From NCBI GenBank assembly GCA_031082185.1, contig JAVHLI010000004.1, forward strand, positions 75,608-139,607: a stretch of DNA of 64,000 nucleotides, read 5' to 3'. The DNA comes from a bacterium (GTDB lineage Bacteria > Sysuimicrobiota > Sysuimicrobiia > Sysuimicrobiales > Humicultoraceae). Both the position numbers and the translations under genes were made by a program. The notes beneath the pieces are model-generated. The model saw only the letters and a program-made list of their open reading frames with translations, ran no database searches and was not told the DNA's origin. Positions 52,673-61,281 of this stretch are shown piece after piece; the first letter of the stretch is position 1; every line of letters begins with the position of its first letter.

Positions 52673-53233
52673 CTACTCGGCGACGAGGAGGACGGTAACG
52701 GCGGTAGGCCCGTGCGCGCCCAACACCGGCACCAACCCGATGTCAGCGCTGCGGCTGGGCCCGGTGATGAGAACCAGCGCCGACGGTAGAGGACCGCACC
52801 GCTCCAGGAGTGTCGCCAGGCCCGGCACGATGCGCTCGGACCGCAGCACCGCCAGGTGTAGAGGCGCCAGCAGGGATGCCGCCTGCGGCTTGCCTGGGCC
52901 GGCGGCCAGGACCAGCGACCCGGTTTCAGCCACGCCCCACTCTGCCCCGGTGATCCCGATCTCGGCCTGAGCGAGCGTCTCAAAGGATCCCCGCGGGTCG
53001 AGGATCTCCACACCCTCCGCGAGCAGCCGACCCTGAATCGGTGCCATCTCTGGGGTGTCCCACAGCGCGGCGCGTGCAACGTGTCGCTCCCTGCACAACG
53101 CGACCGCCCTCTCAACCGCCTCATCGTAGGTGCCGACGGTGATGACGGAGATACCCACCTGCTCGGCCCGCTCGATGAAGAGCGCTGTCGGATCGGCTAC
53201 GGGCCGATCGCCTGGGGGAACCGGTCGGTTCAT
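52673..53233 (-). CDS. lutC: Lactate utilization protein C (LUD domain)
   Basis: 186 aa. LUD-domain protein with TGAEWGVAETGSLVL and LITGPSRSADIGLVPVLGAHGP, the LutC/YkgG signature. In Bacillus LutABC is needed for L-lactate oxidation to pyruvate. Its ATG overlaps the lutB stop. It is the last gene of the lutA-lutB-lutC set. Confidence 0.92.
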   Translation of the reverse strand: MNRPVPPGDRPVADPTALFIERAEQVGISVITVGTYDEAVERAVALCRERHVARAALWDTPEMAPIQGRLLAEGVEILDPRGSFETLAQAEIGITGAEWGVAETGSLVLAAGPGKPQAASLLAPLHLAVLRSERIVPGLATLLERCGPLPSALVLITGPSRSADIGLVPVLGAHGPTAVTVLLVAE

Positions 53234-54651
53234 CGCCCTTCACCCTGCCGCGACTTCCACCACGTGCGGAAGGGCGTCGAGGCCAGGACCGGTGCGGCGC
53301 GGTGCGCTGTCCACCCCGACAGCGGATACGGCAGGCGTTCGATCTTGCCGCCGCGCGCCACCAGCCGCTGTGCGAGCCGTCCCAGGCTTCCTGCCAACAT
53401 GAACCGCGCGGGACTGCCCGTGAAGAAAGTCCACGCGCCCAAGAGCATCCTGTCCCGCCAGGACACAAGCCCGGTGCGCACGGCCCGCGCCCGCAGCTCG
53501 ACCAGCATCCCGGGCAGATCAATCTTCACAGGGCAGACATCGGCGCACGCCCGGCACAGCGTGGACGCGAATGGCAGATCGCGGGCCCGCTCCAACCCCT
53601 CGTAGGCCGGGGTCAGCACGGCGCCGATCGGGCCGGCATAGACCGACCCGTAGGCGTGCCCGCCCGCATGCTGGTATACCGGGCACTCGTTCTGGCATGC
53701 GCCGCACCGGATGCACCGCAGCGCCCCGCGCAGATCGGGGTCGGCCAGCAGGCGCCTTCGGCCGTTGTCCAGGATGATCAGGTGCAGCTCCTCAGGACCG
53801 TCGGTCTCACCGGCCCGCCGCGGCCCGGTCAGCAGCGACACGTAGACGCTTGAGCGCTGCCCGGTGCCACTGCGGGCGAGTATCCGGAGGAAGACGCTCA
53901 GGTCTGCCAGATGAGGCAGGACCTTCTCGACCCCCATCACCGCCATGTGGATGCGCGGCCGGGTGGTCGTGAGCCGGGCGTTGCCCTCGTTCTCCACGAT
54001 CACCAGCGTGCCGCTCTCCGCGATGGCGAAGTTGACCCCGGTGATCCCCATCTCGGCCGCCAGGAACTCCGCGCGCAGCACCTCCCGCGCCACGCGCGCC
54101 AGCTCCTCCGGCCGCTCGTAGCGCGGCACGCCCAGCTTCTTGACGAAGAGGTCTGCGATCTCCTCGGTGGGCTTGTGCACTACGGGTGCTATGAGGTGGC
54201 TGGGCCTCTCGCCGGCAAGCTGTACCACGTACTCGCCCAGATCGGTCTCGACCACACTGGCGCCGGCTGCTTCCAGCGCCGGATTGAGGAAGATCTCCTC
54301 GGTGGTCATGGACTTGCTCTTGACGATGCGGCGCACGCCCCGTGAGCGGGCCAGATCGGTAATGATCGCGCGCGCTTCCGCGGCATCGGAAGCCCAGTGA
54401 ACCGTGCCGCCAAGCGCGGAGACCTGCGATTCGAGCTGCCGCAGGTACTTCTCCAAGTTTGCCAGCACGTGATCCTTGATCCCGGCCGCGGTGCTGCGCA
54501 GCGACTCCCACTCGGGCAGTTCGGCCGCGGCGTCGGCCCGCGCCCTGCGGGACGCCGGCATGGCCTTCCCCATCTGGCGCTGCAGTGACTCGTCCCGCAG
54601 CGCCCGCTCGATGTTGCGGATCAGGTCAATCCGGGTCGGATGGTCCATCAT
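53230..54651 (-). CDS. lutB: Lactate utilization iron-sulfur protein B
   Basis: 473 aa. An N-terminal LUD domain with ITGVNFAIAESGTLVIVENEGNARL, then two [4Fe-4S] motifs CIRCGACQNECPVYQHAGGH and CRACADVCPVKIDL and a C-terminal helical domain. It is the core subunit for electron transfer in lactate oxidation. Two consecutive ATGs (54651, 54648) start it within the lutA stop (TGATGATG). The frame upstream to 54861 is inside lutA and is rejected. Confidence 0.93.
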   Translation of the reverse strand: MMDHPTRIDLIRNIERALRDESLQRQMGKAMPASRRARADAAAELPEWESLRSTAAGIKDHVLANLEKYLRQLESQVSALGGTVHWASDAAEARAIITDLARSRGVRRIVKSKSMTTEEIFLNPALEAAGASVVETDLGEYVVQLAGERPSHLIAPVVHKPTEEIADLFVKKLGVPRYERPEELARVAREVLRAEFLAAEMGITGVNFAIAESGTLVIVENEGNARLTTTRPRIHMAVMGVEKVLPHLADLSVFLRILARSGTGQRSSVYVSLLTGPRRAGETDGPEELHLIILDNGRRRLLADPDLRGALRCIRCGACQNECPVYQHAGGHAYGSVYAGPIGAVLTPAYEGLERARDLPFASTLCRACADVCPVKIDLPGMLVELRARAVRTGLVSWRDRMLLGAWTFFTGSPARFMLAGSLGRLAQRLVARGGKIERLPYPLSGWTAHRAAPVLASTPFRTWWKSRQGEGR

Positions 54652-55373
54652 CAAGATCCCGCCAGGATCTCTGCCAGGTGCAGCGCACGCACACGGCTGC
54701 CACGGCGGGAGAGCCCTCCGGAGATGTGCATCAGGCAGCTCACATCGGTGGCGGTGACCACCTCGGCGCCGCTGGCCTCGATGGTGTCGAGCTTGGCGGA
54801 GAGCATCGCGCCGGAGAGCGCCGCGAACTTGATCGAGAAGAACCCTCCGAACCCGCAGCACTGCTCGGCGGCAGGAAGCTCTACCAGGCGCAGATCGCGA
54901 ACCGCCCGGAGCAGGCCGAGCGGCTCATCCCGCAATCCCAGCCCGCGCAGGCCGTGGCAGGATGGGTGGTAGGTAACGGTGGCGGGAAAGCGCGCGCCCA
55001 GGTCGGTAACGCCCAGCACGCGAACGAGATACTCGCTCAGTTCGTAGGTGCGGGAGGCAATGGATCGCGCCAGATTCAGGAGTGCCGGCGTGTCGCGAAA
55101 CAGGTGCGGGTACCACTCGCGCACCATGTCCGCGCAGGAACCCGACGGCGCGACGATGGCCGGCGCGTGCGCAAAGACGTCCAGGAACCGCCGCGCCAGC
55201 ACGCGCGCCTCTTCCTGGAACCCATTGTTGAACGCGGCCTGGCCGCAGCAGGTCTGTTCCTCGAAAAACGCCACGGTGCAGCCGGCGCGTTCCAGCACGC
55301 GCACCGAGGCCTCGCCCACGTTCGGATAGAGCTGGTCAACCAGACAGGTGACGAAGAGCGCGACCGGCTTCAC
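54651..55373 (-). CDS. lutA: Lactate utilization protein A (CCG domain)
   Basis: 240 aa. Two CCG-type cysteine-rich motifs, EEQTCCGQAAFNNG and EQCCGFGGFFSIKF, as in LutA and GlcF C-termini. It works with LutB and LutC. The GTG start at 55373 has AGGA 4 nt upstream. It lies 17 nt after the class V aminotransferase gene on the same strand. Confidence 0.92.
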   Translation of the reverse strand: MKPVALFVTCLVDQLYPNVGEASVRVLERAGCTVAFFEEQTCCGQAAFNNGFQEEARVLARRFLDVFAHAPAIVAPSGSCADMVREWYPHLFRDTPALLNLARSIASRTYELSEYLVRVLGVTDLGARFPATVTYHPSCHGLRGLGLRDEPLGLLRAVRDLRLVELPAAEQCCGFGGFFSIKFAALSGAMLSAKLDTIEASGAEVVTATDVSCLMHISGGLSRRGSRVRALHLAEILAGS

Positions 55374-55390
55374 AGTTCCTGGTCGCTATC

Positions 55391-56545
55391 TCACAGGAGT
55401 GCCGCTGCCTGAGCAGAAGCGGCTCCCTTCGGCAACCGGACTCCTTCGGCGGAGAGGGCGGCCTCAAGAGCGCTGAGAAGCAACAGAACCCAGCGCGGTT
55501 GGCTAGAGTGTCCCATCAGGCCTATCCTCCAGACCTTGCCCCGCAGCGGTCCCAGTCCGCCGGCAATCTCGATCCCGTACTCCCGCAGCATCCGGGTGCG
55601 CACCCGGGCATCGTCCACCCCTTCGGGGATGACAACCGTCGTGATGGTGGGCGACCGATCGGGCTCGGCGGCCAGCAGCTCCAGGCCCATGGCCTGCAAC
55701 CCCGCCCAAAGGGCTCGGGTGTTACGCCAGTGACGCGCCACCCGGGCATCCATTCCCTCCTCCACAACGAGCCGTAGCGCCGCGCGCATCGCATAGATCT
55801 GCTGCACGGGTACGGTGTGGTGGTAGGCATGCGTGGGTCCCCAGTACTTCCAAAGTCCCTCGAGATCCAGGTAGAAGGCGGCGGGCGCACCTCGGCCGCG
55901 CGTGCGCGCGTGCACGGTCAGCGGCGCCATTCCGGGAGGCGCGCTCAGGCACTTCTGACTTCCGCTGTAGCAGGCGTCAATGCCCCACCCATCCACCGGC
56001 AGCTCGGCCCCGGCCAGCGAGGCGACCGCGTCCACCAGGAACGTCGCGCCATGTTCGTGCGCCACGCGGGCAAGATCGGTCAGGGGCTGCAGCACTCCCG
56101 TCGAGGTCTCGACGTGCACCACCGCCACGCAGGCTATCCCCCGTCCTCCGGGGCGTGACGCCAGCGTGCGCTCGAGATCGGCCGCGTTCACCGCTCGGCC
56201 CCAGGGCGCTTCGACCCTAACCACCTCGGCGCCGATCCGGGTTGCGATCTCGACGATGCGATCGGCGAAGAACCCGGCGGCGCAGACGGCCAGTCCCTCG
56301 CCCGGTTTCACCATGTGCAGCAGCGCCGCCTCCATCCCGGCGGTCCCTGTACCCGAGACCGGCAGCGCCAGCTCGTTCTTGGTCTGGAACACGCGGCGCA
56401 GCAGAGCGACGGTCTCGTCCAGAATGAGGAGCATTTCGGGATCCATGTGCCCTAGCAGTGGCTGCGCAAGCGCCTCTGTGACCTCGGGAGGGAGCAGGCT
56501 TGGCCCGGAACCAAGAAGGATACGCTCGCTGGGAGTTGTGCTCAT
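55391..56545 (-). CDS. Class V aminotransferase, alanine/serine-glyoxylate type
   Basis: 384 aa. LGSGPSLLPPEV at the N-terminus, VSGTGTAGMEAALLHM, LVDAVASLAG and the PLP lysine Lys198 in YSGSQKCLSAPPGMAP, all as in alanine- and serine-glyoxylate aminotransferases. The reaction is likely glyoxylate plus Ala or Ser to glycine plus pyruvate or hydroxypyruvate. GGAGG lies 5 nt before the ATG. With glcDEF and glycerate 2-kinase it suggests glyoxylate salvage. A purine-catabolism ureidoglycine role is another possibility. Confidence 0.88.
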   Translation of the reverse strand: MSTTPSERILLGSGPSLLPPEVTEALAQPLLGHMDPEMLLILDETVALLRRVFQTKNELALPVSGTGTAGMEAALLHMVKPGEGLAVCAAGFFADRIVEIATRIGAEVVRVEAPWGRAVNAADLERTLASRPGGRGIACVAVVHVETSTGVLQPLTDLARVAHEHGATFLVDAVASLAGAELPVDGWGIDACYSGSQKCLSAPPGMAPLTVHARTRGRGAPAAFYLDLEGLWKYWGPTHAYHHTVPVQQIYAMRAALRLVVEEGMDARVARHWRNTRALWAGLQAMGLELLAAEPDRSPTITTVVIPEGVDDARVRTRMLREYGIEIAGGLGPLRGKVWRIGLMGHSSQPRWVLLLLSALEAALSAEGVRLPKGAASAQAAALL

Positions 56546-56566
56546 AGGTGCCTCCTTCTCCGGATA

Positions 56567-57610
56567 CTATTCATTCTCCCCGCCGGGCGCCAATGCCTCG
56601 GCGCCCGGCTTCATGGCGCACTCGCGCAGGAACCGCGCCCCCTGCTCGGGCACCACGGGGTTGATGTAGAACCCAGAACCCCACTCGAACCCGGCGACCT
56701 GCGTCAGCCGCGGCATGATCTCTAGGTGCCAATGGTAGAAGTGCCCGGCGTGATCGGAATAGGGCGCGGTGTGCACGATGAAGTTGTACGGCGGGTTGTT
56801 CAGGCACGAGTGCAGCGCGTGCAGCGCCGTCCGCAGCGCCTCCGCGAACGGGAGGACGTCGTCCTCCCCCAGCGCCCCGAACGATGCCCGGTGCTCCTTG
56901 GGCATCAGCCAGGTCTCGAAGGGAAAGCGCGCCGCGTATGGCTGCAGCGCCACGAACCGCTCGTTCTCGAAAACGATCCGGTCGCGGGCCGCCAGTTCCT
57001 GCTCAATCAGGCGACAGAATACGCACACCCCGTTGCGACCGAAGTGTCGCTCGGCCGCTTCCAGCTCCTCGGCCGCCCGTTTGGGGATGACCGGCAGGGC
57101 GATGAGCTGCGAGTGCGGGTGGGACAGCGAGGCGCCGGCGGCACGGCCGTGGTTGCGGAAGAGCAGCGCGTACTCAAACCGGTCGTCGCCGTCCAGGTCG
57201 CGGTACCGCTGCAGGTAGGCCCGGACCACGTCGGCCACCTCGCGAACCCGCATCAGGCCGAGGTGGGTGTGATGATCGGTAGTCTCAATGATAACCTCGT
57301 GCGCGCCGACCCCGTCCATGCGCGTGAACATGCCGGTGCTGCTGCGCGTGGTGTCGCCTTCGATGCGTAGCGCCGGGAACTTGTTGGAAACGACCCGCAC
57401 CTGCCAGCCGGGCGCATTTCGCGCCGTGCCGGGGTTGCGGACGGCAAAGATCTCGGGCGGTGTCCGGTCCTCGCGGCCGGAACAGAACGGACAGCGCTCC
57501 AGGTCGTTTACCTCCACCGGCGGCGTCGCGAAATCGGTGGGCCGCGCCGCCCGCTCGGTGGCGATGATCACCCAGCGGCCGGAGATCGGATCGGTGCGCA
57601 GTTCAGGCAA
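56567..57610 (-). CDS. Galactose-1-phosphate uridylyltransferase family protein
   Basis: 347 aa. CPFCSGRE zinc motif, VSNKFPAL, the active-site His in SLSHPHSQ, and NNPPYNFIVHTAP with HWHLEIMPRL. GalT uses UDP-glucose; a branch of this family phosphorolyses ADP-glucose, so the role beside glgA could be nucleotide-sugar turnover and not galactose use. It starts at TTG 57610 with GAGGTG 7 nt upstream and lies 32 nt after glgA. Confidence 0.85.
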   Translation of the reverse strand: MPELRTDPISGRWVIIATERAARPTDFATPPVEVNDLERCPFCSGREDRTPPEIFAVRNPGTARNAPGWQVRVVSNKFPALRIEGDTTRSSTGMFTRMDGVGAHEVIIETTDHHTHLGLMRVREVADVVRAYLQRYRDLDGDDRFEYALLFRNHGRAAGASLSHPHSQLIALPVIPKRAAEELEAAERHFGRNGVCVFCRLIEQELAARDRIVFENERFVALQPYAARFPFETWLMPKEHRASFGALGEDDVLPFAEALRTALHALHSCLNNPPYNFIVHTAPYSDHAGHFYHWHLEIMPRLTQVAGFEWGSGFYINPVVPEQGARFLRECAMKPGAEALAPGGENE

Positions 57611-57642
57611 GATCGTTCACCTCGCTCGGAAGATGTGCTGCC

Positions 57643-59088
57643 TCAGGACGGCCGCTCCGCGGCCCGCCGGACGGTGGCATCGTACAGTTCGAGATACCGG
57701 CCGGCCACCCTGTCCCACGAGAAGTCCGCCCGCATCCCAACCTGCTGCAGCGACCGCCACAGGACCGGGTCACGGTAGGCGGCAACGGCGCGGCATATTG
57801 CCGCTACCAGCGCATCCGGGGTGTAGTCGTCGAAGACGAACCCGTTGGCGCGCTCGAGGCGCATGTTCTCCGGCGTGGCGTCCACGATGCTGTCCGCCAG
57901 ACCGCCGGTGCGCCGTACTACAGGGGGCGTGCCGTAGCGAAGACTGTAAAGCTGATTGAGGCCTGAGGGCTCGAAGCGCGAGGGCATCAGGAAGATGTCG
58001 GCGCCTGCCTCGATCCGATGCGCGAGTCCCTCATCGAACCCTATGATGGCCCGCAACTGGTTGGGAAACCGGGCGGACGCGGCTCGGAACGCCTCCTCAA
58101 AGGCGGGCTCGCCCGTGCCAAGGATTACCACCTGCGCCCCGGTCGCGACGATCGCATCCAGCGCGGCGGCCACCAGGTCGAACCCCTTCTGTGGTGCCAG
58201 CCGGGCAACGGTACCGATCAGGGGCGCGTAGGCCTGGACCGGCAGCCCCATCTCCTGTTGAAGCGCCGCCTTGCAGCGGGCCTTGCCGGCAAGGTCACCG
58301 GCGTGATACCGGGCCGGGATGTGCGGGTCCACGCTCGGATCCCACAGCGCGTAGTCCACGCCGTTCAGGATCCCGAACAGGTCGGCCGAGCGCGCCCGCA
58401 GCAGCCCGTCCAGCCCGACCCCAAACTCCTCGGTCTGGATCTCCCTGGCGTAGGTCTCGCTCACGGTGCTCAGGGCGTGCGAGTACACCAGGCCCGCCTT
58501 CATGACGTTGACGTTCCCGTAGAACTCCAGGCCGTCCGGCGCGAAGGTCTCGGGCGGCAGGCAACTCAACGGAAACTGCTCGCCCGGAAAGACCCCCTGG
58601 TGAGCCAGGTTGTGCACGGTGAACAGGGTCGCAAGAGGGTTGCGGTGTGCCCGGAGGTAGGCAGGAATGAGCGCAGCGTGCCAGTCGTGGCAGTGCACGA
58701 GGTCCGGCGTCCAGGTGTTGTGCATCAGCCCCAGCGCGGACTGACAGAAGAAGGCGAACCGCACCAGGTTATCCTCGTAGTCCCGTCCCCCTTCACCGTA
58801 GAGGCCTTCGCGGTCATAGAGTGAGGGCTGGTCCAGGAAGTAGTGTGGCACGCCGTCGGAGGGCGTCCCCATCCAGACAGCGCCCTCGATCGCAGTCCCA
58901 CCGATGACGCTGTATACCTGCTGCACCGGCTCGAGCCCGTTGCGGTCTACGCCGCGGTAGCGCGGCATCATCACCCGCACGTCCAGGCCCTTGCGGCGCA
59001 GCGCCGCGGGCAGGGCCCCGGCCACGTCCGCAAGCCCTCCGGTCTTCGCGTACGGCACCGCCTCTGACACGCAGAACAGAACCTTCAT
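57643..59088 (-). CDS. glgA: Glycogen synthase (ADP-glucose)
   Basis: 481 aa, GT5 length. SEAVPYAKTGGLADVAGALP holds the KTGGL motif for ADP-glucose; FTVHNLAHQGVFPGEQF, GTVARLAPQKGFDLV and a C-terminal Glu-containing loop FEPSGLNQLYSLRYGTPPVVRRTGGLADSIVD complete it. It extends alpha-1,4-glucan using ADP-glucose from GlgC. It is 31 kb away from glgC and lies on the opposite strand. A 13-nt gap separates it from the glycerate kinase stop. Confidence 0.96.
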   Translation of the reverse strand: MKVLFCVSEAVPYAKTGGLADVAGALPAALRRKGLDVRVMMPRYRGVDRNGLEPVQQVYSVIGGTAIEGAVWMGTPSDGVPHYFLDQPSLYDREGLYGEGGRDYEDNLVRFAFFCQSALGLMHNTWTPDLVHCHDWHAALIPAYLRAHRNPLATLFTVHNLAHQGVFPGEQFPLSCLPPETFAPDGLEFYGNVNVMKAGLVYSHALSTVSETYAREIQTEEFGVGLDGLLRARSADLFGILNGVDYALWDPSVDPHIPARYHAGDLAGKARCKAALQQEMGLPVQAYAPLIGTVARLAPQKGFDLVAAALDAIVATGAQVVILGTGEPAFEEAFRAASARFPNQLRAIIGFDEGLAHRIEAGADIFLMPSRFEPSGLNQLYSLRYGTPPVVRRTGGLADSIVDATPENMRLERANGFVFDDYTPDALVAAICRAVAAYRDPVLWRSLQQVGMRADFSWDRVAGRYLELYDATVRRAAERPS

Positions 59089-59101
59089 GGATCGCCTGCC
59101 C

Positions 59102-60475
59102 TCACTTCGTCCCCTGTGCAGGCCCGATGAGCCCCAGCCACAGGTCGTTTACGTTCGTGTTCGTCGGTCCACTGATGATCAGATCGCCCAGCGCGTCAAA
59201 GAACGCATAGGCGTCGTTGTTGGCCAGAGCCGCAACCGGGTCGAGCCCCATGGCGCCGGCCCGCGCCAAGGTTGTACCATCGGCCACTGCGCCCGCGGCA
59301 TCGGTGGGTCCATCGGTCCCGTCGGTCCCAAACGCCGCCACCAGTGTCTGCGGGAGTCCGGCGATGATCTTAGCGGAAGCCAGCGCCAGTTCCTGGTTGC
59401 GGCCTCCCCGACCCGTCCCCCGCACCGTCACCGTGGTTTCGCCGCCCATTATCAGGCATGCCGGACGCTGGCGCGCCTTCCCATCGGCCCGCTCATTGCG
59501 CACCTGCGTGCCGAACCGCGCTCCCACGTCGCGCGCCTCGCCTTCGATGTCGGTGGCGCACAAATCAACATGATAGCCCAACGCCTTGGCCTGCTCAACT
59601 GCCGCGTCCGCAGCCAGGGTGATGTCGCCGACCACCACGGTCCTCGCCCCGGCAAAGGCCGGGTCACCCTGCTTGGGAGTCTCGGGGACGTGACCGGATG
59701 CGCCGCGCTCCAGGTGCCGGCGAACCGCGGCAGGCAACGCGCCACGCAGCCCGTAGCGGTCCACCACCTCCAGCGCGTCGGCAAATGTAGTCGGGTCGGG
59801 CACGGTCGGCCCCGAGGCGATGGCGTCGAGAGAGTTGCCCAAGACGTCGGAAAGAATCAGCGTCACGGCCCTTGCGGGCGCCGCCCGGCGGGCCAGCCAT
59901 CCGCCCTTCACCTTGGATAGGTGCTTACGAACGGCGTTCACCTCGGTGATCGTGGCGCCCGAGCGCAGCAACAGATCGGTCGTGGCGATCTTCTCTTCCA
60001 GCGTCACGCCCTCGGCAGGCATCGGCAACAGGGCCGAACCCCCGCCGGAAATAAGCACGAAGACCAGGTCGCCCCGATCGGCATTGTCCACAATGTCGGC
60101 AATCCGGCCTGCTCCCACAAGCCCGGCCGCATCGGGCAGAGGGTGGCCGGCCTCGGTGAGCGCGATCCTCCGGAGCAGTTCAAGGTATCCGTACTTGGTC
60201 GTAACAGCTCCACCGGCAATGCGGTCGCCCAGCACGGCTTCCAGCGCCGAGGCCATCCGCGCCGAGGCCTTGCCCGCGCCCACCACTAAGATACGGCCGT
60301 CTGGGGTAAGATCGCAGGGTTCACCGCCGATCATCAGGCTCCCACCATCCCACCGCACGGCGCGGAGCACGGCTGCTGCGGGATCGGCGGCGGACACCGC
60401 CGCCCCCAGGATCTGGGCGGCGTGGCGGCGCAGTCCGGCGGTCTCGCCGTGGAAGAGCCGGCCGTCAACGTTCAT
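59102..60475 (-). CDS. Glycerate 2-kinase (MOFRL family)
   Basis: 457 aa. An N-terminal Rossmann-like domain with RILVVGAGKASARMA, VLISGGGSALLPMPAEGVTLEEK and ILSDVLGNSLDAIASGPTVPD, and a C-terminal MOFRL domain with GGETTVTVRGTGRGGRNQELALA and GTDGTDGPTDAAGA. Such kinases form 2-phosphoglycerate from glycerate and feed lower glycolysis. The ATG at 60475 overlaps the MBL stop (ATGA). With glycolate oxidase and the aminotransferase it could close a C2-to-C3 salvage route. Confidence 0.92.
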   Translation of the reverse strand: MNVDGRLFHGETAGLRRHAAQILGAAVSAADPAAAVLRAVRWDGGSLMIGGEPCDLTPDGRILVVGAGKASARMASALEAVLGDRIAGGAVTTKYGYLELLRRIALTEAGHPLPDAAGLVGAGRIADIVDNADRGDLVFVLISGGGSALLPMPAEGVTLEEKIATTDLLLRSGATITEVNAVRKHLSKVKGGWLARRAAPARAVTLILSDVLGNSLDAIASGPTVPDPTTFADALEVVDRYGLRGALPAAVRRHLERGASGHVPETPKQGDPAFAGARTVVVGDITLAADAAVEQAKALGYHVDLCATDIEGEARDVGARFGTQVRNERADGKARQRPACLIMGGETTVTVRGTGRGGRNQELALASAKIIAGLPQTLVAAFGTDGTDGPTDAAGAVADGTTLARAGAMGLDPVAALANNDAYAFFDALGDLIISGPTNTNVNDLWLGLIGPAQGTK

Positions 60476-61281
60476 CGCGCACCCGGCGCCGGAGGAACGC
60501 TCCACCAGGGCCCGCCGCGGTTGGGACGGACCGCCTCAACCCGCACGCCGCGCGCCCCTGCGGCATCCAGCGCGGCCCTGACCGTATCGCGTGCCAGCGG
60601 TGCAAGGTTGTTCGCCTCGCTCAGGTGGACCAGGCAGACAGTTTGGGGCCTGCCGTCGGCCGCTGCAACCGCCGCGCGCGCCGCACCGTCGTTGGACAAG
60701 TGCCCCTGCGCGCCCACGATGCGGTTCTTGAGGAACCACGGGTAGGACGAGACCGCCATGAGCCCCAGGTCATAGTTGGCCTCCAGGACGAACAGGTCGG
60801 CGCCATGGGCGCGCGCGAACAACTCATCGGTTACCTCGCCCAGATCAGTGGCGATGACCGCGCGCACGCCGTCTCTGAAAAGGACGAACCCCATCGGCGC
60901 CGCGGCATCATGGGGTAGCGGAAATGGCGTCACCTCCACGGTTCCCAGTGCAAACGGCTTCCCCGGTCTGAACAACTCCACGGTGGCGCCGGCAAGCAAC
61001 GGACCCGCTGCCCGGACTGTCGGCTCGTTTGCCAGCACCACGGCTCCTGTTGCGCGTGATACTGCCGCCGCTCCTCTGGCGTGATCGTCGTGCTCGTGGG
61101 TCAGGAGGATCGCGTCCAGGCGCGGTACCCGGCCGTCTTCCCCGATCTCCCTCAGAACCGCTTCGGCGGTCAGCCCCGCGTCAATCAGGAAGCGCGTCGC
61201 CCCTGCCTCGACCAGGATCGCGTTGCCGGAGCTGCCGCTGCGCAGCACGCGCACGCGGAGCGGGCTCTGCCGCAGCGTCAC
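60472..61281 (-). CDS. Metallo-beta-lactamase-fold hydrolase (YycJ/WalJ-like)
   Basis: 269 aa. The dinuclear metal motif THEHDDH (61-67), LRSGSSGNAILVEAG at the N-terminus, and ATDLGEVTDEL and HLSNDGA for later ligands. The family includes YycJ exonucleases and other cytoplasmic phosphodiesterases. There is no signal peptide. It overlaps sppA by 4 nt upstream and the glycerate kinase by 4 nt downstream. Confidence 0.88.
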   Translation of the reverse strand: MTLRQSPLRVRVLRSGSSGNAILVEAGATRFLIDAGLTAEAVLREIGEDGRVPRLDAILLTHEHDDHARGAAAVSRATGAVVLANEPTVRAAGPLLAGATVELFRPGKPFALGTVEVTPFPLPHDAAAPMGFVLFRDGVRAVIATDLGEVTDELFARAHGADLFVLEANYDLGLMAVSSYPWFLKNRIVGAQGHLSNDGAARAAVAAADGRPQTVCLVHLSEANNLAPLARDTVRAALDAAGARGVRVEAVRPNRGGPWWSVPPAPGAR

